The position numbers and the translations under genes are program-made. A model generated the notes under the pieces. The model was given only the letters and a program-made list of their open reading frames with translations. It had not been told where the DNA came from and made no database searches. From an uncultured Alkalilimnicola sp. (GTDB taxonomy: Bacteria > Pseudomonadota > Gammaproteobacteria > Nitrococcales > AK92), in contig CALGAN010000007.1 of assembly GCA_937951875.1 (NCBI GenBank), forward strand, positions 7,110 through 71,109: 64,000 nucleotides of DNA, read 5' to 3'. Positions 53,963 to 62,589 of the stretch are shown in pieces (positions within the stretch are counted from its first letter, which is position 1; each line of letters opens with the position of its first letter).

Positions 53963-56029
53963 TCACCCGCCGCTACGGCCGCGCAACGACGTTTCCAGCT
54001 CGACCAGGCTGCGGACCGGCGCCGAGCACTGCGTGCCGCGGCAGACCACCGCCCGCGGCGCCTCGCCGTCCAACGCGGCGGACCAGGGACCGCTGCCCGG
54101 CGGCGGCGCGAACACCAGGCGCTCCGGCCGGTAGTACTGATCGAGCGCGGTGCGCCAATCTGACAGTTGCGCCGCGGCCGCGTTCAGCAAGACCAGTTCG
54201 GGCGGCTCGAGCTGCTCTTCCAGCGCGGTCAGGGCGCTGCCGCAGGCTTGCGGCTGTTCGCTCATGGCCGCGCCGGCGACCCGCACCGCCCGTTCGGCGG
54301 CTTCGAGGTAGCGCGGCTCGGCCAGCAGATGGCCGAGCCGGTTGAGGCCGAACGCCGCGACGCTGTTGCCGGCCGGCGTGGCCTCGTCCTGCAGCGGGCG
54401 CGGGCGCTGCGGCAACGGTTCGTGGTCGTCGGCGGTGAAGTAGAAGCCGCCGGCGTTTGGATCCTGGAAACGCGCCAGCAGCGTTTCCGCCAGTTGCCGC
54501 GCCCAGGCCAGATCCTGTTCGCGCCAGTCGATCTGCAGCATGGTCAGCAGCGCGTCCAGCAGGAAGGCATGGTCGTCCAGATAGGCCGGGAGCTCGGCGC
54601 GCCCGTTCCGCCAGCTGGCGAGCAGGCGGCCATCCCGCCACAGCTGGGCGCGCAGGAAGTCCAGCGCCCGCCGGGCCGACTCGATCCAGTCGGTCCGCCG
54701 CAGTATCCAACCGGCGCGGCACATGGCCTTGATGGCGAGCGCGTTCCAGGCGGTCAGGATCTTGTCGTCGCGCTCGGGCGGGATGCGCAGCGCGCGGCGA
54801 CGATAGAGCTTGGCGCGGGCGCTCTCCCAGAGTTCGAGCAGCCGGTCGCGCGGTTGGCGCAGGCGGTGGGCCAGCTCGGATAAGGTCTCGTGCACGTGCA
54901 GGTGGTAGCGGCCCTCGAAATTGGGGCTCTCGTCCAGACCGAAGCGCCGCTCCACCAGCCGGTATTCCTCGTCGTTCAGAGTCGCTCTCAGCTCGTCGCG
55001 GTCCCAGAGGTAGAAACGGCCTTCCTGGCCCTCGCTGTCGGCGGCCACGCTGGTGCAGTAGCCGCCGTGCGGCGCCTGCATCTCGGTGGCTAGCCAGGTG
55101 GCGGTCTCCGCGGCGATGCGGGCGTACAGCGCGTCGCCGGTGGCGTGCCAGGCCTCGGCGTACAGCGTCAGCAGCTGAGCGTTGTCGCACAGCATTTTCT
55201 CGAAGTGCGGGATCATCCAGTAATCGTCGACCGCGTAGCGGGCGAAGCCGCCGCCGACCTGGTCGTAGATCCCGCCCAGGGCCATCCGTCGGAGCGTGAA
55301 GCAGGCCATGTGCAGCGCCTGGCGATCGGGCTGGTCCTGGCGGACGCTGTGGGCATAGTGCCGGAGCAGCCAGTCGATGACGGTAGGTTGCGGGAACTTG
55401 GGGGCGCCGCCGAAGCCGCCGAAGCGCGGATCGAAGCTGTGCTGCAGCGCCTCGCGCGCCCGCAGCAGCGGCCGGCGGTCGATGGCCGCCAGCGCCGTCG
55501 GCGCGGCGCTGAGCTGGGCCAGGGCGTCGGCCACGGCTTGCTCGTGACGGTCGAGGCCATCGGCATGCGCGGTGATGTAGGCCGCCACCCGCTCCATGAC
55601 CTCGACGAAGCCCGGCAGGCCGTATCGGGCCTTGCGCGGGAAGTAGGTGCCGATGAACACCGGCACCAATCGCCCAGGGCTGAGGAAGGCGGTGAGCGGC
55701 CAGCCGCCGGCGCGGCGGGTGAGCAGCCGGTGGGCGGTCTGGTAGATGCGGTCCAGGTCCGGCCGCTCCTCGCGGTCGACCTTGACGTTGACGAACAGCC
55801 GGTTCATGACCGCCGCCACGTCCGGATCCTCGAAGCTCTCGCGCGCCATCACGTGACACCAGTGGCAGGCAGAGTAGCCAATCGACAGCAGTATCGGCTT
55901 GCCTTCGCTGCGGGCCTTGGCCAGGGCTTCCTCGCCCCAGGGATACCAGTCGACCGGGTTGTGGGCGTGTTGCAGCAGATAGGGGCTGGTGGCGGTGCCA
56001 AGACGGTTGGTTGGGCGGTCCTGCGCCAT
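53963..56029 (-). CDS. DUF255 thioredoxin-fold protein (SPATA20/YyaL-like)
   Basis: 688 residues. An N-terminal thioredoxin-like domain starts with LGTATSPYLLQHAHNPVDWYPW and carries Cys55-His-Trp-Cys58 in GYSACHWCHVM, then FVNVKVDREERPDLDRIY. The rest is a six-hairpin-glycosidase-like (alpha/alpha)6 region with RFGGFGGAPKFPQP and GGIYDQVGGGFARYAVD. The role is not established. It is divergent from ampD. Confidence 0.9.
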   Translation of the reverse strand: MAQDRPTNRLGTATSPYLLQHAHNPVDWYPWGEEALAKARSEGKPILLSIGYSACHWCHVMARESFEDPDVAAVMNRLFVNVKVDREERPDLDRIYQTAHRLLTRRAGGWPLTAFLSPGRLVPVFIGTYFPRKARYGLPGFVEVMERVAAYITAHADGLDRHEQAVADALAQLSAAPTALAAIDRRPLLRAREALQHSFDPRFGGFGGAPKFPQPTVIDWLLRHYAHSVRQDQPDRQALHMACFTLRRMALGGIYDQVGGGFARYAVDDYWMIPHFEKMLCDNAQLLTLYAEAWHATGDALYARIAAETATWLATEMQAPHGGYCTSVAADSEGQEGRFYLWDRDELRATLNDEEYRLVERRFGLDESPNFEGRYHLHVHETLSELAHRLRQPRDRLLELWESARAKLYRRRALRIPPERDDKILTAWNALAIKAMCRAGWILRRTDWIESARRALDFLRAQLWRDGRLLASWRNGRAELPAYLDDHAFLLDALLTMLQIDWREQDLAWARQLAETLLARFQDPNAGGFYFTADDHEPLPQRPRPLQDEATPAGNSVAAFGLNRLGHLLAEPRYLEAAERAVRVAGAAMSEQPQACGSALTALEEQLEPPELVLLNAAAAQLSDWRTALDQYYRPERLVFAPPPGSGPWSAALDGEAPRAVVCRGTQCSAPVRSLVELETSLRGRSGG

Positions 56030-56117
56030 GACGGACTCCGACGGTCAACGGAAGCGGGTCGCACGGTGGCGGTGGGCGTCAATGCTATCATCGGCCACGG
56101 CCATCGCTTGCCATGAG

Positions 56118-56696
56118 ATGGAGATGACGACCTACACCATCGATACCATCAGCGGCATTGTGCAAGAGGCGCGCCAAGTGCCTTCGCCCAATTTCGACCG
56201 GCGTCCGGAAGGCTGCGTCATCGATCTGCTGGTCATCCACGGCATCAGCCTGCCGCCGAACGAGTTCGGCGGCCCGTATATCGATCAGCTGTTCACCAAT
56301 ACGCTCGATTGCGACGCTCATCCTTACTTCGACGGCTTGCGGGGACTGCGGGTTTCCTCGCATCTGCTGCTGCGTCGCGACGGCGAGCTGGTGCAGTACG
56401 TGCCGTTCATCCATCGCGCCTGGCACGCCGGCGTGTCGCGCTGGCAGGGGCGCGAGCGCTGCAACGATTTCTCCATCGGCATCGAGCTGGAGGGCTGCGA
56501 CCATCTGCCCTATACCGAGCAGCAATATCGGCGGCTGATACCGCTGTGCGCCGCTATACTGGCGGCTTATCCGCAAATCAGCCCGGATCGGGTGGTTGGC
56601 CACTGCCACATCGCGCCCGAGCGCAAGACCGATCCGGGGCCCAGTTTCGACTGGCAGCGGCTGCGTGTTGCCTTGCGGAGTGGTGAGCGCCGCTGA
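56118..56696 (+). CDS. ampD: 1,6-anhydro-N-acetylmuramyl-L-alanine amidase AmpD
   Basis: 192 residues if started at ATG 56118; ATG 56124 is equally possible since both have poor ribosome sites. Cytoplasmic zinc amidase of peptidoglycan recycling. Zn ligands are His41 in VIHGISLPP, and the His and Asp in GHCHIAPERKTDPGPSFDW; SSHLLLRRDGELVQYVPF, RAWHAGVS and CNDFSIGIELEG are typical. Followed by ampE after 52 bases. Confidence 0.95.
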   Translation: MEMTTYTIDTISGIVQEARQVPSPNFDRRPEGCVIDLLVIHGISLPPNEFGGPYIDQLFTNTLDCDAHPYFDGLRGLRVSSHLLLRRDGELVQYVPFIHRAWHAGVSRWQGRERCNDFSIGIELEGCDHLPYTEQQYRRLIPLCAAILAAYPQISPDRVVGHCHIAPERKTDPGPSFDWQRLRVALRSGERR

Positions 56697-56748
56697 CGAG
56701 CGCGCGAGGTAAGCGGCTCGTCGGCGGCTCCAAGTTCAAGGGGAATGC

Positions 56749-57624
56749 ATGCGACTGATCGCCATCCTGCTCAGCCTATGGCTGAACCGCTATACCGACC
56801 GGGTGGATGCCTGGCGCAATCCCGAGCCGTTCTTCCGCTACGCGGCCCGCGTATATGCCAGGGTCCGGCCGTACCGGCCCGGCAACGGCGTGTTGCCGTT
56901 GTTGGTCCTGCTGGGACCGCCGCTGCTGCTGGCGGCGTTCCTGCAGTGGCTGTTCAGCGGCTGGCTGCTCGGTCTGGTGAATTTGCTGTTCGGGGTCTGG
57001 GCGCTGCTGTTCGCCCACGGGCCGGGCAGCGTCGACGGCCAGCTGCGCGTTTTCGCCCAGGCCTGGCGCGAGGGACGTGGCGATGATGCCCAGGCCGCGC
57101 TGGCGCAGCTGCTGGGGGCCGATGCCGCGGTCGCCGATGGCGCCCCGGTGTCGCTGGCGCAGGTGATCGAGGGGTTCTTCTGGCAGAGCTTCCGCCGCGG
57201 TTTCGCGCCGCTGTTCTGGTTCGTGCTGCTGGGGCCCGTCGGCGCCATTTTGGTACGTCTGGTGGAGCTGGCGCGCCAGTTCGCCCTGCAGCAGGAAGGG
57301 GCGGAGTCGGTGGAGCAGTCGACGGCGGCGCTGAGCTTCGCGCTGGACTGGCTGCCGGCGCGCGCCACGGCCTTGGCGATGGGGCTGGCCGGTAGCTTCG
57401 TGCACGCTCTGGAAGGCTGGAAGGACTCGCGCCAGGATCCCGACGAGGGCGCGCGCGGCCTGGTGGTCAAGGCCGCCACCGGCGCTCTCAACGAACCGAC
57501 CTATGTCGCCGAGCCGGACGCGGTCGACGAGCTGCTGGTCGATGCCCGCGGTCTGATCAGCCGCACGCTCCTGGTGTGGCTAGCGGTGATCGCGCTACTC
57601 TCCCTGGCGGGGTTGACGCCGTAA
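56749..57624 (+). CDS. ampE: AmpE-like membrane protein
   Basis: 291 residues, about four membrane helices (about 42-65, 72-88, 150-170, 270-288). MRLIAILLSLWLNRYTDRVDAWRNPEPF is the AmpE N-terminus, then a cytoplasmic segment with EGFFWQSFRRGFAPLFWFVLLGPVGAILVRLVELAR. AmpE accompanies AmpD in the classic ampDE pair and is proposed as a sensory membrane protein. AAGGGG precedes the ATG. Confidence 0.9.
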   Translation: MRLIAILLSLWLNRYTDRVDAWRNPEPFFRYAARVYARVRPYRPGNGVLPLLVLLGPPLLLAAFLQWLFSGWLLGLVNLLFGVWALLFAHGPGSVDGQLRVFAQAWREGRGDDAQAALAQLLGADAAVADGAPVSLAQVIEGFFWQSFRRGFAPLFWFVLLGPVGAILVRLVELARQFALQQEGAESVEQSTAALSFALDWLPARATALAMGLAGSFVHALEGWKDSRQDPDEGARGLVVKAATGALNEPTYVAEPDAVDELLVDARGLISRTLLVWLAVIALLSLAGLTP

Positions 57625-57639
57625 AGGAGGGGGTGTGCC

Positions 57640-58542
57640 ATGCGGATCGGCATCGATCTGGGTGGTACCAAAATCGAAGGCGTGGTGCTCGACGCCGACG
57701 GGCGCGAGCTTGCGCGGGAGCGCATCGCCACGCCCCAGGGCGATTACCAGGCGACCGTACGCGCCGTGGCCGAGCTGGCGCTGCGTCTGGAGCGGCAGGT
57801 GGGTCGGCCGTGCTCGGTGGGGGTCGGCACGCCCGGCTCGCTGTCGCCGTTCACTGGCCTGATACGCAACGCCAACAGTGTGGTGCTCAACGGCAAGGCG
57901 CTCGACGTCGATCTGAGCGCCGCGCTGCAGCGGCCGGTGCGGCTCGCCAACGACGCCGACTGCTTCGCACTGTCGGAAGCGCATGACGGCGCGGGGGCCG
58001 GCGCCGCCAGCGTGTTCGGCGTCATTCTCGGCACCGGCGTCGGCGGCGGCGTGGTGGTCGACGGCAAGCTGCTGAGCGGGCCGAATGGCGTCAGCGGCGA
58101 ATGGGGGCACAACCCGCTGCCATGGCTCGACGAGGACGACTGGCCGCTGCCGCCATGCTGGTGCGGCAAACGCGGCTGCATCGAAACCTTCCTCAGCGGG
58201 CCGGGCATGAGCGAGGACCATCTGCGTCGCACCGGCGAGCGCCTGCCCGCGCACGACATCGTGGCGCGGGCGGCGGCGGGCAATGTCGCCGCCGATGCGA
58301 CCCTGAGCCGCTGCGAGCGGCGTCTGGCGCGGGCGCTGGCGGCGGTGATCAACCTGCTCGATCCGGCGGTGATCGTGCTGGGGGGCGGGATGTCCAAGAT
58401 CGAGCGCCTGTATCGGCGCGTGCCCGAGCTGTGGGGCGAGTACGTGTTCTCCGACCGGGTGGTCACCGCCCTGCGGCCGCCGCGCTTCGGCGACGCCAGC
58501 GGCGTGCGCGGCGCGGCTTGGCTCTGGCCGGCCTCCGATTGA
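57640..58542 (+). CDS. ROK-family sugar kinase
   Basis: 300 residues from ATG 57640 with a strong AAAGGAGG. ATP-binding GIDLGGTKIEG starts the protein, ILGTGVGGGVVVDG and GEWGHNP follow, and the zinc-binding ROK motif is CWCGKRGCIETFLSG near 182-196. Closest in appearance to fructokinase/Mak or N-acetylglucosamine kinase; proximity to ampDE favours an amino-sugar role but does not prove it. It ends base-to-base with the convergent apaH stop (TGA-TCA). Confidence 0.85.
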   Translation: MRIGIDLGGTKIEGVVLDADGRELARERIATPQGDYQATVRAVAELALRLERQVGRPCSVGVGTPGSLSPFTGLIRNANSVVLNGKALDVDLSAALQRPVRLANDADCFALSEAHDGAGAGAASVFGVILGTGVGGGVVVDGKLLSGPNGVSGEWGHNPLPWLDEDDWPLPPCWCGKRGCIETFLSGPGMSEDHLRRTGERLPAHDIVARAAAGNVAADATLSRCERRLARALAAVINLLDPAVIVLGGGMSKIERLYRRVPELWGEYVFSDRVVTALRPPRFGDASGVRGAAWLWPASD

Positions 58543-59370
58543 TCAGCCGGGTCTCGCCATCGGCGGGCAGGGCAGGCTGAAGCGCTCGCGCGGCCCGTCC
58601 AGCCGCACCGCGGTCAGCGCGCCGCCCCACAGACAGCCGGTGTCCAGCGCCAGCACGCCGTTGCCGTCGTGGTAACCCAGCGCCGACCAGTGGCCGCAGA
58701 CGATGGTCGGCCCCTGGTAGCGGCGGCCGGGCACCTCGAACCACGGTATGTAGCCTTGCGGCCGCTTGCCCGGCTCGCCCTTGAAGTCGAGCAGCAGCCG
58801 GCCGTCACGGTCGCAGCAGCGCATGCGGGTGAAGGCGTTGGTGATGTAGCGCAGACGGTCCATGCCGCTGAGTCGGTCGTCCCATTGATCGGGTTGATTG
58901 CCGTAGATCTGCGCCAGATAGCTCACGTAGTTGCTGCCGCGTAGCGCGGCCTCCACTTCCGCCGCGCAGCGCTTGGCCAGCGCCAGGTCCCAGGCCGGCG
59001 CGATGCCGGCATGCACCATGACGTAATCCAGCTCGGGATCGTGATGCAGCAGCGGCTGCTGGCGCAGCCAGTGCAGCAGCTCGTCGCCGTCCGGCGCGGT
59101 CAGCACCGGCAGGAGACTGTCGTTGGGCTTGAGCCGCCCCTGGCCGGCCCATACCGCCAGCAGGTGCAGGTCGTGGTTGCCCAGCACCACTACCACGCGG
59201 TCACCCAGGGACTTGGCGAAACGCAGGACTTCCAGCGATTCCGGACCGCGGTTGACCAGATCGCCGGTCAGCCACAGCCGATCCCGCGTCGGATCGAAGC
59301 CGATCAGGTCCAGCAACTCGTGCAGCGGGCCGGCGCAGCCCTGGATGTCCCCTATCGCATAGACGGCCAC
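58543..59370 (-). CDS. apaH: Symmetrical bis(5'-nucleosyl)-tetraphosphatase
   Basis: 275 residues, a metallophosphatase of the alarmone Ap4A. GDIQGC near 7-12, GDLVNRGPESLEVLRF near 36-51 and GNHDLHLLAV near 64-73 are the metal-binding motifs; GHWSALGYHDGNGVLALDTGCLWGG is the C-terminal one. The last gene of the surA-pdxA-rsmA-(usp-tal)-apaG-apaH chain. The extent of the common transcript is inferred. Confidence 0.96.
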   Translation of the reverse strand: MAVYAIGDIQGCAGPLHELLDLIGFDPTRDRLWLTGDLVNRGPESLEVLRFAKSLGDRVVVVLGNHDLHLLAVWAGQGRLKPNDSLLPVLTAPDGDELLHWLRQQPLLHHDPELDYVMVHAGIAPAWDLALAKRCAAEVEAALRGSNYVSYLAQIYGNQPDQWDDRLSGMDRLRYITNAFTRMRCCDRDGRLLLDFKGEPGKRPQGYIPWFEVPGRRYQGPTIVCGHWSALGYHDGNGVLALDTGCLWGGALTAVRLDGPRERFSLPCPPMARPG

Positions 59371-59385
59371 GGTGTCCTCATGCTG

Positions 59386-59769
59386 TCAGTGAAGAGTGCG
59401 CGGCATCGCCAGCGTGAACGGCGCGATCGGCGCGTCGAAGGCGATGCCGTCGTCGGCCAACATCCGGTAACTGCCGCGCATGCTGCCCACCGGCGTCTCC
59501 AGAACGGCGCCGCTGGTGTAGCGGAAGTCGTCGCCCGGCGCGAGATACGGTTGCTCGCCCACGACTCCCTCGCCGCGGACTTCCCGTTCCTGGCCATTGG
59601 CGTCGGCGATGATCCAGTGCCGGCTGATTAGACGCGCCGGCACCGAGCCGGCGTTGCGGATGGTGACCGTATAGGCGAAGACGTAACGGTCTTCGGACGG
59701 CACGGACTGGTCCGGTAGATAGTTCGGCTCTACCTGGACTTCGATTTTGTATTTGGTCTGGTCGCTCAT
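59386..59769 (-). CDS. apaG: ApaG protein
   Basis: 127 residues, fibronectin-III-like fold. VFAYTVTIRNAGSVPARLISRHWIIADANG, VRGEGVVGEQPYLAPGDDFRYTSG and TPVGSMRGSYRM are diagnostic. Originally linked to Co/Mg efflux in Salmonella; its biochemical function remains unclear. Directly upstream of apaH (15 bases). Confidence 0.95.
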   Translation of the reverse strand: MSDQTKYKIEVQVEPNYLPDQSVPSEDRYVFAYTVTIRNAGSVPARLISRHWIIADANGQEREVRGEGVVGEQPYLAPGDDFRYTSGAVLETPVGSMRGSYRMLADDGIAFDAPIAPFTLAMPRTLH

Positions 59770-59804
59770 CCGTCAAGCCCGTGTTCGTTTGCGCGGTGGC
59801 GCGC

Positions 59805-60911
59805 TCAGCCGGCCGCCACCGTTGCCGCTTTGCTTTGTAGCGCGGCGATCAGGTTGCGGTAGGAGGTGACGAAAGCGTCGATGCCCTCGCGCTCCAGCTG
59901 CTCCGTCACCGCCGCCAGGTCGATGCCCGCCGCCTCCAGCCGTGCCAGGGTCTCGGCCGCCTGGGGCAGGCCCTCGCGCAAACGCGGGGCCGGCTTGCCG
60001 TGATCCTTGTAGGCATCATACGTGGCCGGCGGCAGTGTCGTCACCGTGCGGTCTCCGATCAGCTCCTCGACGTAGAGCACGTCGCTGTAGGCCGGGTTCT
60101 TGATGCTGGTGCTGGCCCACAGCAGCCGCTGCACCTGGGCGCCCTGGGCGCGCAGCGGCGCGAAGCGCGGTCCGTCGAACAGCTCCAGGAACAGGCCGTA
60201 GGCGTGGCGGGCATTGGCGATGGCCGCCTTGCCGAGCAGCTCCGGGTGAGCGGTGGCCAGGCGCGGGTCGATGGCGCTGTCCACCCGACTGACGAAGAAA
60301 CTGGCGACCGAGGCCACGTGCCGCAGCGGCTCGCCGCGCCGGGCGCGGCTCTCCAGGCCGCGGATGTAGGCTTCGGCCACCGCGGCGTAGCGCCGCACCG
60401 AAAACAGCAGGGTGACGTTGACCGGCACGCCGCGGTCGATCAGCGCCTCGATCGCCGGCAGCGCTGCTTCGGTGGCCGGCACCTTGATCATGACGTTGGG
60501 CCGGTCGATCCAGGTGTACAGCTTGAGCGCCTCGCGGATCGTGCCGTCGGCGTCGTGGGCCAGGGTCGGCGACACTTCGATGCTGACGAAGCCGTCGCAG
60601 CCGCCGCAGGCGTCGTACACCGGGCGCAGCACGTCGGCGGCGGCGCGGATGTCGGCCACCGCCAGGTGGTTGAACAGCTCGGCGGCGTCCCAGTCCGGAT
60701 GGCAGGCGACGGCGTCGGCGATGGCGCTGTCGTAGGCGTCGCTGCCGGTAATCGCTTTCTCGAAGATGGTCGGGTTGGAGGTCACGCCCTTGAGCCCGTC
60801 CTCCCGCACCAGGCGCGCCAGCTCGCCGTCAGCGAGCATGGTCCGATGAATGTTGTCGTACCAGACGCTCTGGCCCAGCTCGCCCAGAACCTGCAGCGGA
60901 TTGACGCTCAT
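59805..60911 (-). CDS. tal: Transaldolase (long tal subfamily)
   Basis: 368 residues. Transfers a dihydroxyacetone unit in the pentose phosphate pathway. Schiff-base Lys143 in PNVMIKVPATEA; GVTSNPTIFEKAI near 42-54 and SIEVSPTLAHD near 110-120. The length and N-terminus (QSVWYDNIHRTML) match the longer transaldolase group of actinobacteria and cyanobacteria rather than the roughly 317-residue E. coli TalB. Located between rsmA/usp and apaG, where E. coli has no gene, so it looks inserted in a conserved operon. Confidence 0.93.
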   Translation of the reverse strand: MSVNPLQVLGELGQSVWYDNIHRTMLADGELARLVREDGLKGVTSNPTIFEKAITGSDAYDSAIADAVACHPDWDAAELFNHLAVADIRAAADVLRPVYDACGGCDGFVSIEVSPTLAHDADGTIREALKLYTWIDRPNVMIKVPATEAALPAIEALIDRGVPVNVTLLFSVRRYAAVAEAYIRGLESRARRGEPLRHVASVASFFVSRVDSAIDPRLATAHPELLGKAAIANARHAYGLFLELFDGPRFAPLRAQGAQVQRLLWASTSIKNPAYSDVLYVEELIGDRTVTTLPPATYDAYKDHGKPAPRLREGLPQAAETLARLEAAGIDLAAVTEQLEREGIDAFVTSYRNLIAALQSKAATVAAG

Positions 60912-61157
60912 GATGAATGACGGCCTCGTTTCCCTCGTTGGCGGTCTACGATTCTAACCCTGTGGATAGGTGCTATAAACCAAGGCGTGCCGCTGACGGC
61001 GCCGCGTCCCGCCGCGGGTTTCATATTGCTGAATATACCCAGAATAGTGTTAGTCTTTTGCGGCAACAATAATCAGGAATGGCCGTTCCGTGGTAAGGCC
61101 GCGCCGAATCGTCTTATCGGCGTATCACGGAAACGGCGCCAGGGGGAGGTTGTTCCA

Positions 61158-61259
61158 TTGCGCAGAAGTAGCTTTCGCCGCAAACCGGATCTGCTGGCCG
61201 TGTTGAGCGCCGTCGTCGGCCTTGGCCTCACGGTGACGCTGGTCCTGCCCTATCTGTAA
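61158..61259 (+). CDS. Candidate 33-residue single-pass membrane protein
   Basis: A TTG start at 61158 has GGGGGAGG 8 bases upstream, an excellent ribosome site. The product opens with a basic MRRSSFRRK and continues as one hydrophobic helix (LLAVLSAVVGLGLTVTLVLP) with no cysteine. A longer frame from 60987 exists but lacks its own ribosome site. It lies opposite the usp-tal genes in a 400-base gap. No homology claimed; a real peptide is unproven. Confidence 0.4.
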   Translation: MRRSSFRRKPDLLAVLSAVVGLGLTVTLVLPYL

Positions 61260-61317
61260 GACGGCTTGCTCGGCGGGAGCCGCCCGGCGCCGCGCGCCAG
61301 GGGCTTCCGCCGGGGCG

Positions 61318-61752
61318 CTAGATCCGCACCGCCAGCACGTCGCAGGTCGCGCCGTGCAGCACGGCGTTGGCGGTGGACCCCAGCAGCAGCGACAAACCAT
61401 GGCGGCCGTGGCTGCCGACCACGATCAGATCGACCCCGTGCTGCTCGGCGAAGCCGAGGATCTCGCGCTTGGTGTAGCCGACGCTGACGTGGCGGCTGAT
61501 CTGGTCGTTGTTCAATTGTTCGGCGAATTCCCGTAATCGCTGTTCGGCGTTTTGCGAAAGCTCGCTCTCCAAGCCGATGGTCGGCGGCAGAATGGCTTCG
61601 CCGGTGGCGTCGATCGGCAACGGCTCGACTACGTGCAACAGGCTGAGCCGGGCACCACAGCGTATGGCGATGTCGTTGGCGCGATCCGCCACCTTGAATC
61701 CGTCGTCGGTGAGCTCGACCGCCACCAAGATATGCCGATAACTCTGTGCCAT
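61318..61752 (-). CDS. uspA: Universal stress protein A family
   Basis: 144 residues. RHILVAVELTDDGFKVADRAND at the N-terminus and the C-terminal ATP-binding motif VVGSHGRHGLSLLLGSTANAVLH fit the UspA family. It starts 36 bases after the rsmA stop on the same strand, so it may be cotranscribed with surA-pdxA-rsmA. Function is likely growth-arrest or stress related but not specified. Confidence 0.92.
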   Translation of the reverse strand: MAQSYRHILVAVELTDDGFKVADRANDIAIRCGARLSLLHVVEPLPIDATGEAILPPTIGLESELSQNAEQRLREFAEQLNNDQISRHVSVGYTKREILGFAEQHGVDLIVVGSHGRHGLSLLLGSTANAVLHGATCDVLAVRI

Positions 61753-61788
61753 GGAAAATTTCCCTATTGCTGGTCGTCCTTTTTATAG

Positions 61789-62589
61789 CTAGCCGTCTTT
61801 CGCCTGGGCCGCAAGCCGATCGGCCAGGCGCGCGAACGCCGCCAGGTCCAATTCCTCCGGCCGAGCCGCGGGATCGACGCCCGCCGCCTGGATGTCGGCT
61901 TCGCTCAGCAGGCCCTTGAGCGAATTGCGCAGCGTCTTGCGGCGCTGGCTGAACGCCTGGGCCACCACCCGGCCGAGATCGTCCACCCGCTGCACCTGCA
62001 CCGGCTTTTCCCGATGCGGCACCAGCCGCACGTAGGCCGAGTCGACCTTGGGCACCGGCGTGAAGGCGCCGGGCGGGACGTGGAACAGCGCCTCCACCCG
62101 GCAGTGATACTGCACCATCACCGACAGCCGGCCGTAACAGTCGCTGCCGGGCGCGGCCGCCAAGCGGTCGACCACCTCCTTCTGCAGCAGGAAGTGCATG
62201 TCGGCGATGTGCTCCGCCGCCTCCAGCAGATGGAAGATCAGCGGGGTGGAGATGTTGTAGGGCAGGTTGCCGACCACCCGCAGCTTGCGCTCGTCGCGGC
62301 GCAGCGCGGCGAAGTCGAACTTGAGCGCGTCGCCCTGGTGGACGATGAGTTCGCCGGCGCCCTCGCAGCGGCGGGTGAGCTCGCCGACCAGATCGCGGTC
62401 GAGCTCGATCGCCTCCAGGTGGCCGGCGATCGTCAGCAGCGGCCGGGTGAGCGCGCCCAGCCCGGGGCCGATCTCGATCAGCCGCTCGCCGGGCTGGGGC
62501 TGGATCGCCCGCACCATGCGGTCGATGAAATGCGGATCGCGCAGGAAGTTCTGGCCGAAGCGCTTGCGCGCCTGATGTTGGAAACTCAT
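61789..62589 (-). CDS. rsmA: 16S rRNA (adenine1518-N6/adenine1519-N6)-dimethyltransferase
   Basis: 266 residues (KsgA). Methylates two adenines in helix 45 of 16S rRNA. RKRFGQNFLRD near 8-18, EIGPGLGALT near 40-49 and the catalytic NLPYNIS near 107-113. ATG 62589 overlaps the pdxA stop (ATGA), and the pdxA-rsmA order is universal in gammaproteobacteria. Confidence 0.97.
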   Translation of the reverse strand: MSFQHQARKRFGQNFLRDPHFIDRMVRAIQPQPGERLIEIGPGLGALTRPLLTIAGHLEAIELDRDLVGELTRRCEGAGELIVHQGDALKFDFAALRRDERKLRVVGNLPYNISTPLIFHLLEAAEHIADMHFLLQKEVVDRLAAAPGSDCYGRLSVMVQYHCRVEALFHVPPGAFTPVPKVDSAYVRLVPHREKPVQVQRVDDLGRVVAQAFSQRRKTLRNSLKGLLSEADIQAAGVDPAARPEELDLAAFARLADRLAAQAKDG

